Assembly: GCA_016735355.1 (NCBI GenBank)
Contig: JAERRQ010000188.1
Span: 1 to 8,879 of the forward strand
DNA from: Desulfobacterales bacterium
Lineage (GTDB): Bacteria; Desulfobacterota; Desulfobacteria; Desulfobacterales; BuS5
Direction of reading: 5' to 3'
DNA: 8,879 nucleotides
The notes below the pieces were generated by a model, which saw nothing but the letters and a program-made list of their open reading frames with translations, was not told the DNA's origin and ran no database searches. Shown one piece after another: positions 1 to 6,826 of the stretch (positions are counted from its first letter, which is position 1; each line of letters begins with the position of its first letter). Both the position numbers and the translations under genes were made by a program.

Positions 1-1617
1 CATGGTGGCAACAGGAACACCCGGGGGCATCTGGGCTGTAGAAAGAAGAGCATCAAAGCCCTGAAGACAGGAAGAATCTATGGGAACGCCGATAACGGGA
101 AGACTGGTGTTTGCAGCCATAATGCCGGCAAGATGCGCTGCGTGGCCTGCCCCTGCAATAATAACCTTTATTCCCCGGCTGCTTGCGAATGATGCATAAT
201 CCGAGGCCCTCCCCGGACTCCTGTGGGCTGAAGCAACGGTTATTTCAAATGATATCCCGAATTTTTTTAAAACAGAGACAGCCTCCTCCATAACCCCCAA
301 ATCCGAATCACTCCCCATTACTATGCCAGCGACCGGAGTTTTGAGGAGCATCTTTAAGGCCTTTTGCCCTATATCCTTGCGATATTGCACTTTATTCCAT
401 TTTATCTTTGAAACGCCCAGATAAGATTTGGAGATAGCTTTTTTTACAGTGTCGCCTAAAGCTGTAACTCCGAGAACGCGCCCACCTGTTGCAATAATTT
501 TTTTTTCTTTAATTTCCGTTCCGGAATGGAAAACAAAGAGGTCTCTCATACGTTGGGCTTTATCGATTCCGGTGATATTTAAACCTTTTTTATAGGAACC
601 CGGATACCCGCCTGAGGCCATAATTACGCAAACTGATGCTCTGGGATCAATCTCCATACGGCATGTGTCGAGCCTGCCGCCTATAACAGCCTCCATGATC
701 GGCACAATATCGGATTTTATGCGCATTAGCAGGGGCTGTGCTTCAGGATCACCTAAGCGCACATTAAACTCCAGAACTTTAATCCGATCCCCATCGATCA
801 TTAGACCGGCATATAAAAAGCCTTTGTATGGATTACCCTCTAAAGCCATTGCACGAACAATGGGCTTCATGATCTCGTCCATAATTTTTTGGTGGAAATA
901 TCTGTCTATAATCGGGGCGGGAGAGTAAGCGCCCATGCCGCCTGTATTGGGACCTTTATCATTATCAAAGACTGCTTTATGATCCTGGGATGATGGTAAG
1001 GCAAGCAAATTTTTGCCGTCTGAAAAAGCGATAAATGACGCCTCCTCACCCGTAAGATACTCTTCTATGACAACACGTTTACCTGCGTCACCAAAGGCAT
1101 GTTCCTTCATTATATGGTTTAAAGCCGTAAGAGCCTCATTGATTGTGCCGCATAAGATCACTCCCTTGCCGGCAGCTAAACCATCCGCCTTGACTACCAA
1201 GGGCGCTCCTGCTTTTTGTATGTATGCCTCGGCTTTTCTAAAACTGGTAAACGTTCGACCTGCTGCTGTGGGTATTTTATATTTCTCCATCAACGACTTT
1301 GCAAAAAATTTGCTCGATTCCAGTCTTGCTGCCATTTTGGTGGGGCCGAAAATTTTTAACCCCTCTGCTTCAAAAAGATCTACAATGCCTGAGGACAATG
1401 GCCCTTCAGGACCTACTATAGTTAAATCAATTTTTTCTTTTTTTACAAATGCAGCTATTTTATTGATATCTTCTGCTCCAATAGAAACAAGAGTAGCCAT
1501 ATCAGCAATTCCGGCATTGCCGGGAGCGCAGAATATTTTTTTTACTTTCGGGCTTTGCGCTATTTTCCATACAAGCGCATGTTCTCTACCGCCGCTGCCT
1601 ATTACAAGAACTTTCAT
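1..1617 (-). CDS. purD: PurD-PurE fusion: GAR synthetase fused to N5-CAIR mutase (3' end cut by window edge)
   Basis: The frame is open for 539 codons from the ATG at 1617 to base 1 with no stop. Residues 1-422 are a complete PurD, phosphoribosylamine-glycine ligase, which makes GAR from phosphoribosylamine, glycine and ATP. Visible marks are the start MKVLVIGSGGREHA, the ATP-grasp segment VVKADGLAAGKGV (141-153), NTGGMGAYSP (224-233) and EFNVRLGDPEAQ (283-294). PurD's usual C-terminal end (YRKDIGQKAL, 412-421) is followed after about six residues by PurE from residue 428: GIVMGSDSD (431-439), SAHRSP with the catalytic-type His (463-468), AAHLAG (493-498) and QMPPGVPVAT. PurE converts N5-CAIR to CAIR and normally forms an octamer; its last 50 or so residues lie outside the window. 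The start overlaps the ddl stop (ATGA) and has a strong Shine-Dalgarno. Both domain identities are secure. I read the fusion directly, and only a sequencing error that removed a stop would undo it. Confidence 0.95.
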   Translation of the reverse strand, partial: MKVLVIGSGGREHALVWKIAQSPKVKKIFCAPGNAGIADMATLVSIGAEDINKIAAFVKKEKIDLTIVGPEGPLSSGIVDLFEAEGLKIFGPTKMAARLESSKFFAKSLMEKYKIPTAAGRTFTSFRKAEAYIQKAGAPLVVKADGLAAGKGVILCGTINEALTALNHIMKEHAFGDAGKRVVIEEYLTGEEASFIAFSDGKNLLALPSSQDHKAVFDNDKGPNTGGMGAYSPAPIIDRYFHQKIMDEIMKPIVRAMALEGNPYKGFLYAGLMIDGDRIKVLEFNVRLGDPEAQPLLMRIKSDIVPIMEAVIGGRLDTCRMEIDPRASVCVIMASGGYPGSYKKGLNITGIDKAQRMRDLFVFHSGTEIKEKKIIATGGRVLGVTALGDTVKKAISKSYLGVSKIKWNKVQYRKDIGQKALKMLLKTPVAGIVMGSDSDLGVMEEAVSVLKKFGISFEITVASAHRSPGRASDYASFASSRGIKVIIAGAGHAAHLAGIMAANTSLPVIGVPIDSSCLQGFDALLSTAQMPPGVPVATM

Positions 1618-2579
1618 ATAATCTCCTTATCTCTGCGTCGTTTTTTTTTATAATCCTTTATACCCAGTTCAATCAGCAGATCGAGTAATTTGTCAAAAGA
1701 CAACCCCGCTTTTTCAGCAGCAATCGGAAAAAGGCTTGTGGAAGTCATGCCTGGAATAGTGTTAGTTTCAAGAAGATAAATATCGTTTCCCCGCAGAATC
1801 ATATCTGTTCTGCTATATCCTCTGCAAAAAAGCGCGTTGTGGGCTGCTTTTGCATATGATTGAGCCTTTTCAGCCAAAGCGGCATCTATTCGTGCAGGAC
1901 ATATCTCACAGGTAGCACCTTTTAAATATTTTGCCGTATGATCAAAAAAATCAAACTGCTTGTTCGGAATTATTTCTATAACAGGCAGCGCATCAAGAGA
2001 TGTGCTGCCAATAATGCCGACTGTCAGCTCAACTCCCTCGATATTAGATTCCAGCAAAACCATGTCATCATGCTCAAACGCACTGGCAACTGCGTTTTGC
2101 AGGGAGTCCTTTTTATGAACCTTACTCATTCCTAAACTTGAACCACCGGCAACAGGTTTAACTATAATAGGCAACCCCAGCCGTGCAGCACAGCCATCAG
2201 GATCGATTGCAACGCTGCTATCAATGACAATATAGGGCGGCACAGGTATGCCGGAACTTTCATAACGTTGTTTTGCAACAAGCTTATTCATGGCCATAGC
2301 GCTTCCAAGGACGCCGGAGCACTGATAAGGAATATCGAGAAGATCCAGCAAGCCCTGAATAGTCCCGTCTTCACCCATAAAGCCGTGCATCGCTATAAAA
2401 GCTGCGTCTATTCCCGGCGCATCCGCGACGAGTCGGTTAAGATCAGTTTTAGGGTCATATCTTGTGACTATATATTTTTTTCTGTTAAAAGCTGCATAGA
2501 CCTGGTCACCGCTTTTAATTGATATTTCACGTTCTGAAGATACTCCTCCGGAGAGCAGAGCGATATTAAGCTTTTTCAT
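1614..2579 (-). CDS. ddl: D-alanine--D-alanine ligase
   Basis: This 321-residue cytoplasmic ATP-grasp enzyme joins two D-alanines for the peptidoglycan pentapeptide. The family signatures are in order: GGVSSEREIS (11-20, with the Glu that binds the first D-Ala), HGFMGEDG (65-72), GSAMAMNK (92-99), KPVAGGSSLG (141-150, ATP loop), AKYLKG followed by CPA (216-229), RTD (257-259) and ETNTIPGMT (271-279, Mg/ATP site). The length is slightly above E. coli DdlB (about 306). The extra residues form a very basic tail (KKKRRRDK, 311-318) that is not part of the catalytic fold. The stop overlaps the purD-purE start by four bases. Upstream there is an 85-base gap to the preceding gene and no clear Shine-Dalgarno, but MKKLNIALLSGG is a typical Ddl beginning. 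The pairing with a purine gene is probably just operon packing. Confidence 0.96.
   Translation of the reverse strand: MKKLNIALLSGGVSSEREISIKSGDQVYAAFNRKKYIVTRYDPKTDLNRLVADAPGIDAAFIAMHGFMGEDGTIQGLLDLLDIPYQCSGVLGSAMAMNKLVAKQRYESSGIPVPPYIVIDSSVAIDPDGCAARLGLPIIVKPVAGGSSLGMSKVHKKDSLQNAVASAFEHDDMVLLESNIEGVELTVGIIGSTSLDALPVIEIIPNKQFDFFDHTAKYLKGATCEICPARIDAALAEKAQSYAKAAHNALFCRGYSRTDMILRGNDIYLLETNTIPGMTSTSLFPIAAEKAGLSFDKLLDLLIELGIKDYKKKRRRDKEII
1621..1628 (-). promoter_or_regulatory. Shine-Dalgarno site of purD-purE inside the end of ddl
   Basis: The minus strand reads AAGGAGAT just before the ATG at 1617, with AAGGAG at 1628-1623 and a five-base spacer. It lies within the last codons of ddl. This fixes the purD start and, with the 4-base stop/start overlap, suggests coupled translation of ddl and purD-purE. 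Confidence 0.75.
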
Positions 2580-2664
2580 AAAAAAATGATGGGTATAAAA
2601 CGGATTGATGATTTATTTAAAAATGCTATAGCGGAACATAAAAAAGGCCTTTGGTAAACAGGTG

Positions 2665-3141
2665 CTATTTAAAAAATCGTTGTTTTGCAATATTATACTC
2701 TTCCAGAGTAATCAGGTTGTTTTCCAATAGGTGCGCAAGCTCGAAAAGTTCGTTTATAAAAATGTCAGAGTGGTCTTCCAGTCGATCAGCTTGATCATAG
2801 CTGTTGCCTATCCTCGGTATGTCATAAGGTTTACCCAGCTTTAGTGATGCAAATCCTCCGAGAAGACTTATCTCTATGGCTCTGCCGCTAAAAAGAGAGG
2901 AGTTGATCATCTCGCTAAAAGTTTTTCCCTGTTCTTTCATTCGCTTGTAAAAATAATATCCTGAACATAGAATAACGGCTGAAGTACCAAGAAAAATCCA
3001 CATCATGTAGTTAACAATACCAGCTAAGAAAATCACCAAAAGGCCTAAAATGGCTATCAGGAAAACATGAAGAATTAGAATAAAATATGCCATTAAAACG
3101 CTTTTAAAAATGTTTGTTTCTTTATTTTTTTTTTTAGACAT
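2665..3141 (-). CDS. small two-helix membrane protein with SHOCT-like C-terminus, function unknown
   Basis: I do not recognise a named family for the whole 158-residue protein. It opens with a lysine-rich stretch (MSKKKNK), then two predicted membrane helices at about 14-40 and 45-66, joined by a very short turn. A soluble part follows, containing a Gly/Leu-rich segment (ISLLGGFASLKLGKPYDIPR, 91-110). The last 30 residues (ELFELAHLLENNLITLEEYN, 131-150, then IAKQRFF) match the SHOCT pattern: a helix, 'x-L-I-T-x-E-E-[FY]', and a second helix with Lys/Phe. SHOCT tails are short oligomerisation or docking modules often found on membrane proteins. I chose the ATG at 3141, which has a weak CAGG eight bases upstream. 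Reading could extend to 3216, but that would overlap the preceding gene by 53 bases and add residues that look like read-through. It follows the DUF1992 gene by 22 bases. Confidence 0.7.
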   Translation of the reverse strand: MSKKKNKETNIFKSVLMAYFILILHVFLIAILGLLVIFLAGIVNYMMWIFLGTSAVILCSGYYFYKRMKEQGKTFSEMINSSLFSGRAIEISLLGGFASLKLGKPYDIPRIGNSYDQADRLEDHSDIFINELFELAHLLENNLITLEEYNIAKQRFFK

Positions 3142-3163
3142 TATCATAACCTGAATTGAGCGG

Positions 3164-3538
3164 TCAGCCTCCAAACCGTTTAATGATACCGGTTGCATAC
3201 TGCTGCGGCACTTCATTTATAACAGATCTGTTAAATGTTACATTAAGTTTCATTATAAGATAATTCAATTTTTTCAAAGTACGATATTTTTCAGCCGCAT
3301 CCTCCATACCGACCAGCAGGTCTTCGGTTTGTTGAATCTTCTTTTTTAATTCTATTTCCGGTGGTAGGCAGTCAGCGTTTTTTAATATTTTGTAGGATAG
3401 ATGGAGATCATTGGCAATGGAAGGTTCCTGTTTCGAGCCTGGAATAGGCTTTCCGGAGCCGGGAAGGTTTTTAAACAGCCCCTTTTTTTGGGCTTTCCGT
3501 ATACGTTCTTCAACTATTTTTTCAAAACCGGTTATCAT
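3164..3538 (-). CDS. DUF1992 / DnaJ-homologue subfamily C member 28 conserved-domain protein
   Basis: The 124 residues match the DUF1992 (DnaJC28 conserved domain, E. coli YhdN-type) family over nearly their whole length. The hallmark segment is at the N-terminus: FEKIVEERIRKAQKKGLF (5-22), followed directly by NLPGSGKPIP. The remainder is helical and charged (ILKNADCLPPEIELKKKIQ, 51-69, is a typical family stretch). No J-domain is present; the family is named after a eukaryotic protein that carries this domain. The bacterial role is not established and I do not assign one. The protein has no signal peptide or membrane segment. The ATG at 3538 lacks a clear Shine-Dalgarno, but it fits the family's usual start. 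Only 21 bases separate it from the T-run of the tRNA terminator upstream. It probably heads the cluster with the small membrane protein, ddl and purD-purE. Confidence 0.88.
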   Translation of the reverse strand: MITGFEKIVEERIRKAQKKGLFKNLPGSGKPIPGSKQEPSIANDLHLSYKILKNADCLPPEIELKKKIQQTEDLLVGMEDAAEKYRTLKKLNYLIMKLNVTFNRSVINEVPQQYATGIIKRFGG

Positions 3539-3559
3539 GATATTTTTACGAATCGTTAG

Positions 3560-3594
3560 AAAAAAAAAGCCCCTCTTTTTAGATCAGAAGGGCT
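3560..3594 (-). terminator. intrinsic terminator downstream of tRNA-Met
   Basis: On the minus strand a 9-bp stem (AGCCCTTCT paired with AGAGGGGCT, including one G-U pair) encloses a 9-base loop and is followed at once by eight or nine T's. The wobble pair and T-run make it directional for the minus strand. It lies about 15 bases past the tRNA 3' end, so it most likely ends the tRNA transcript. Confidence 0.88.
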
Positions 3595-3609
3595 CAAATA
3601 TATTTAAAG

Positions 3610-3683
3610 TGGCGATGCAGGGAATTGAACCCCGGACACTGCGGATATGAGCCGCATGCTCTGACCATCTGAGCTACATCGCC
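3610..3683 (-). tRNA. tRNA-Met (CAT anticodon, probably elongator)
   Basis: The 74-base minus-strand sequence folds as a full cloverleaf: acceptor GGCGATG/CATCGCC, D-arm GCTC-AGATGGTCA-GAGC, anticodon arm TGCGG-CTCATAT-CCGCA with anticodon CAT, a five-base variable loop, and T-arm CGGGG-TTCAATT-CCCTG. Base 3610 gives discriminator A. CCA is not encoded (ACTTT follows). The first acceptor pair is G-C, unlike bacterial initiators with an unpaired first base, so this is not fMet. The alternative is the lysidine-modified tRNA-Ile2, which also has CAT; G at position 4 favours elongator Met, but I cannot fully exclude Ile2. Confidence 0.93.
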
Positions 3684-3711
3684 TTTGAGAATATTTTAAA
3701 TTTTATGACGC

Positions 3712-3740
3712 TACCTAGCAGTTAAAGTGCTTTTCGTCAA
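3712..3740 (-). promoter_or_regulatory. candidate sigma70-type promoter for tRNA-Met
   Basis: The minus strand carries TTGACG (3740-3735), a 17-base spacer and TAGGTA (3717-3712). A TG lies one base upstream of the -10 (extended -10 style), and a G/C-containing discriminator (GCGTC) follows, as is common at stable-RNA promoters. The -10 matches the consensus poorly, so the site rests mainly on the -35, the spacing and its place 28 bases before the tRNA. No other better site lies between the upstream gene and the tRNA. Confidence 0.45.
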
Positions 3741-3784
3741 GTTAAAATTTTATTTCGGTGAACATTAATCATAATCAGTTTAAT

Positions 3785-6280
3785 TTATGGAGCAGATCCT
3801 TCGGCTTCAACATTAAACATATTCATGTTCTCTGGCAAATCGGAAAAAACTACCATAAAAGGAATCGTTGCGCCTTGTTTTAAATTAACATTAGACTTGC
3901 GGTCGCCATTACGGTTCATCAGCCGTTTCCTGATGATATTTAAATCAAGATTTTCAATATCAATATCAGAGAGCATATTCCCGCTATAGGCTATCCCTGT
4001 TTTAGCAAGAACCCCTCCTGTTGAGAACAGGTTTGCTTTTACCCTGATAAAACTTCGTGGATGATCGTAATTATTTTTGACTTTTCCTTGTATAACAAAA
4101 ATCTCGCCAGCTTTGGTGTTGCTAAAATATTTACCGGTAATTGTGTTTTCAATAGGGGTAATTTTCAGTGTGCCGGTAGTATCTTCTTTTTCAGCCTTAA
4201 ACATGTCTCTTATATAAGGCAGGTCAGCAACTTTTTTTACTGTTGAATTAATTCCGGATTTAAAAAAATCGCTTACATAAGGTATTTTTATCCCCCTGCT
4301 CTCCATCAGAGTATAGGCGCCATAAGTACCCCCTGTAAATAAAACTAAAATCAATAATACAAGAGCAGGTTTATTGACTCTTTTTTTTCGGGCAGCATCT
4401 GTTCCAGCGGCTGCTTCAGCTTCAATAGCCTGATCCGACATGGATTTCGTATCTGCTGCAACGGCTTCAGCTTTATCATGTTCGGAAGAATCTTCTTCAT
4501 CAGGAACATGTTTTTTATATAAATCCGCTTTGTCGCTTTCATCGAGATCAAATTCCAGTTTTATGGTTTCGGACATCTTATCGCCACCGTCTGATGGTAT
4601 CTCATCAAGAGCAGTCTCATCAAGGGCAGTCTCAGCATCCGGCTCGTCGACTTCCATAGTCACGTCAAATTTTTCTTCAGATTTTCGATCTTCAACATTC
4701 TGTTTTTCATTAGTATCTTCATATAGTTCAAGATCTATTTCTCCGGTTGCTTCTTCTGATTCCATATCCTGGTTCGACGTATCATCCATATCAAGCATGT
4801 TTTCGATCTCTTCCAGATTCAGAGACAGGGTGGCATCAATAGCCTCCTCATTTTCCGTTATATCGTCTACATCGGAATCCATCCCGAGATCTATTTCGAC
4901 CTCTTCGCCTTCATCTTCTGCATCCGATTCCTCCGCACCGCCAAGCATCTGCTCCAAATCTTCTAAATCGAGGGAGTCAACCTCATCTGCATCAGTACAG
5001 GTTTCAGGAGAATTTTCTTCTTCAACATCCATGTCCAATTTCAGATCAATATCTTCTATGTCCTCATCGTCCCCTTCGTCAAGATCCATTCCATTTTCCA
5101 GATCAAGCATATTTTCTATATCCGACAAATCAATTTCATCGTGATCCGCTATCTCTTCTTTGATACTATCCTCACCATCTTGTTCTTCATCAAACTCCAA
5201 CTCAAGCTCAATATTATCAGAAACTTCTTCAGTTTTACCCGAAGCCGTTTTACCAGATTCAAGCTCGAGATTTAAAACCGGTTCATCCGGTTCTTTCATA
5301 TCTTTAGGCATTTCTTTAGGCATATCTTTAGGCATTTCTTCAGGCATTTCTTCAGATTCAAGCGCAAGGCTTAACTCGATCTCTGCTTCCTCCTTGGCAT
5401 CTTCTGCAAAAACATCCGCCATATCTGTTTCATCCGGCAAAGTATCTTCGATATCCCGGTCAAGATCCAGCTCAATATCTCCAGGGATTTCATCAGACTC
5501 TTCCCTGTTTTCTTCATCCAGACCAAAATCCATATCTAAAGATAGGTCTAACGATGGTTTGTCCTGCTCCTCCGCAGTTTTACCCGGGGCCGTTTCACCA
5601 GATTCAAGCTCGAGATTTAAAACCGGTTCATCCGGTTCTTTCATATCTTTAGGCATCTCTTTAGGCATATCTTTAGGCATTTCTTCAGATTCAAGCGCAA
5701 GGCTCGACTCGATCTCTGCTTCCTCCTTGGCATCTTCTGCAAAAACATCCGCCATATCTGTTTCATCCGGCAAAGTATCTTCGATATCCCGGTCAAGGTC
5801 CAGCTCAATATCTCCAGAAATTTCATCAGGCTCTTCCATATTAAAGGAGAAATCATTAGAGAGCTCTTCGGCTTTTTCTTCGGATTTCGTTGCAATGCCG
5901 GTCTCCCCTTCCTCAAACATTTCAGAGTCAGCCGCAACATCGGCCGTTGAAGATTCAATAGTCATTGGAAAATCTTCATGCTGAAGATCAGGCTCGATGT
6001 CCGTGTCAGAAACTGCTGTGGCTGCGTCAGTAGCATTGAATCGTTCTTCATGGTAAGATGATTGCAGATCCTCGTCTGATTCGTCATCTGCTGAATGCTT
6101 GTTAAAGGTTTCAGCATCAGAAGAATAATTTTCATCCGTATCCGGCATCTTGGCGGACGCAGTGGGATATGCCAGAAAAATACCTTTACATATAGAACAT
6201 TTTACTTTAGAGCCACCCTCCCTAATAAGATTTGCATCAAGATTGAAACTAGTATTGCATTCTTTACAGGTGATAATCAT
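3785..6280 (-). CDS. large acidic zinc-ribbon/DUF3426 single-pass membrane protein
   Basis: This is an 831-residue protein in four parts. Residues 1-36 are an MJ0042-type zinc ribbon with CxxC pairs at 5/8 and 28/31. Residues 45-630 are extremely rich in Asp, Glu and Ser with few hydrophobics and are probably disordered. Residues 638-658 form one membrane helix after the basic RKKR (631-634), which predicts the N-terminal part in the cytoplasm. Residues 705-828 match DUF3426, predicted outside the membrane (TPIENTITGKYF, IFVIQGKVKNNYDHPRSFI and IPFMVVFSDLPENM are its typical strands). The zinc-ribbon plus helix plus DUF3426 order is known in proteobacteria, usually in much shorter proteins; its function is not established. 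The acidic part holds a tandem duplication (residues about 149-235 and 260-350) and three copies of a short L-[DN]-L-x-x-[IL]-E-[NQ]-M-L motif. The ATG overlaps the hpt stop (ATGA) and has GGAG six bases upstream at 6290-6287. I see no intrinsic terminator after it. Confidence 0.88.
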   Translation of the reverse strand: MIITCKECNTSFNLDANLIREGGSKVKCSICKGIFLAYPTASAKMPDTDENYSSDAETFNKHSADDESDEDLQSSYHEERFNATDAATAVSDTDIEPDLQHEDFPMTIESSTADVAADSEMFEEGETGIATKSEEKAEELSNDFSFNMEEPDEISGDIELDLDRDIEDTLPDETDMADVFAEDAKEEAEIESSLALESEEMPKDMPKEMPKDMKEPDEPVLNLELESGETAPGKTAEEQDKPSLDLSLDMDFGLDEENREESDEIPGDIELDLDRDIEDTLPDETDMADVFAEDAKEEAEIELSLALESEEMPEEMPKDMPKEMPKDMKEPDEPVLNLELESGKTASGKTEEVSDNIELELEFDEEQDGEDSIKEEIADHDEIDLSDIENMLDLENGMDLDEGDDEDIEDIDLKLDMDVEEENSPETCTDADEVDSLDLEDLEQMLGGAEESDAEDEGEEVEIDLGMDSDVDDITENEEAIDATLSLNLEEIENMLDMDDTSNQDMESEEATGEIDLELYEDTNEKQNVEDRKSEEKFDVTMEVDEPDAETALDETALDEIPSDGGDKMSETIKLEFDLDESDKADLYKKHVPDEEDSSEHDKAEAVAADTKSMSDQAIEAEAAAGTDAARKKRVNKPALVLLILVLFTGGTYGAYTLMESRGIKIPYVSDFFKSGINSTVKKVADLPYIRDMFKAEKEDTTGTLKITPIENTITGKYFSNTKAGEIFVIQGKVKNNYDHPRSFIRVKANLFSTGGVLAKTGIAYSGNMLSDIDIENLDLNIIRKRLMNRNGDRKSNVNLKQGATIPFMVVFSDLPENMNMFNVEAEGSAP
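5231..5837 (-). repeat. in-frame tandem duplication within the acidic zinc-ribbon protein gene
   Basis: Bases 5576-5837 (first copy in reading order) and 5231-5504 (second copy) align almost completely. By hand I count about ten substitutions and one 12-base insertion over about 262 bases, roughly 96% identity, separated by 71 unrelated bases. Both copies encode GDIELDLDRDIEDTL through to LNLELESG. The 12-base difference is one extra unit of an internal Met-Pro-(Lys/Glu)-(Asp/Glu) run (EEMPKDMPKEMPKDM versus the same with an added EEMP), so a 4-residue array is nested inside the larger repeat. All length changes are multiples of three, so the frame is kept. Confidence 0.95.
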
Positions 6281-6813
6281 GAGATACTCCGCTGGTTAAA
6301 ATTCAAGTTATAAATATCAGGTAATTCCCTGTATTTTTCTGCAAAATCCAGGCCATAACCAACAAAAAAGCCATATTTCACAACATGGCATTTAAAATCT
6401 ATATTTATATTAACTTTTCGGCGTTCATGTTTATCTATTAATGTGCAAATTTTAATACTTTTAGGGTGAAATGATTGTAAATAATTAATTATGAAAGATA
6501 TAGTTAAACCTGTATCAATGATATCTTCAACAATCAGTATATCTCTGTTTTTGATTTCAATATCATGAGATTTCGTTAAACGAATTTCTCCTGATGATGA
6601 AGCGCTGGAACCATAGCTGGAAACAGCAAGAAAATCAATTTTAACAGGAATAGAGAGATGCCGCACAAGGTCGGATAAAAAAACAAAAGAACCTTTTAAA
6701 ACACCTATCAATACAGGTTCTTTGTCATGATATTCTAATGAAATCCTTTGAGCAGCAGATGCCACCATTTTAAGGATTTCATTCTGTTTAAGGGCGGGAA
6801 TTAATTCCGGCAT
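6277..6813 (-). CDS. hpt: hypoxanthine phosphoribosyltransferase
   Basis: This is a 178-residue cytoplasmic salvage enzyme that converts hypoxanthine (and often guanine) plus PRPP to IMP (GMP). Family marks are GVLKGSFVFLSDLVR (37-51), SSYG (65-68), the PRPP loop VEDIIDTGLT (95-104) with the catalytic Asp at about 100, the purine-contacting Lys in TLIDKHERR (124-132), and FVGYGLDFAEKYRELPDIY (150-168). I start it at the ATG 6813, 13 bases after the stop of the J-protein gene, because MPELIPALKQNEI aligns with the family N-terminus. An in-frame TTG at 6846 would add 11 residues and overlap the upstream gene by 20 bases; neither start has a good Shine-Dalgarno. The stop overlaps the zinc-ribbon gene start by four bases. 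It sits between a chaperone gene and a membrane-protein gene, so no purine pathway neighbour explains its position. Confidence 0.95.
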   Translation of the reverse strand: MPELIPALKQNEILKMVASAAQRISLEYHDKEPVLIGVLKGSFVFLSDLVRHLSIPVKIDFLAVSSYGSSASSSGEIRLTKSHDIEIKNRDILIVEDIIDTGLTISFIINYLQSFHPKSIKICTLIDKHERRKVNINIDFKCHVVKYGFFVGYGLDFAEKYRELPDIYNLNFNQRSIS

Positions 6814-6826
6814 GTTTTTTAGTATA

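Noticed and set aside
1013..1621. Plus-strand open frame of 202 codons.
   Set aside because: It lies antisense to well-conserved PurD and has no recognisable domain.
2580..2664. Separate promoter or terminator between the small membrane-protein gene and ddl.
   Set aside because: The 85 bases are A/T-rich with only a short AAGGCCTT palindrome before a T-run. I found no hairpin long enough for a terminator and no convincing -35/-10 pair.
3164..3216. Longer version of the small membrane protein starting at 3216.
   Set aside because: It would overlap the DUF1992 gene by 53 bases, has no ribosome site at its start, and adds residues unlike a natural N-terminus. The ATG at 3141 fits better.
3610..3683. 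tRNA as an integration (att) site for a mobile island.
   Set aside because: No integrase, no repeated tRNA 3' end and no foreign-looking block lies next to it in this window.
4440..5984. Two long plus-strand open frames (4440-5144 and 5160-5984) encoding Ser-rich proteins.
   Set aside because: They are the antisense of the Asp/Glu-rich minus-strand gene: GAA, GAT and GAG codons read backwards give Ser, Phe and Ile codons and few stops. They have no family features, and the repeats simply mirror the sense gene.
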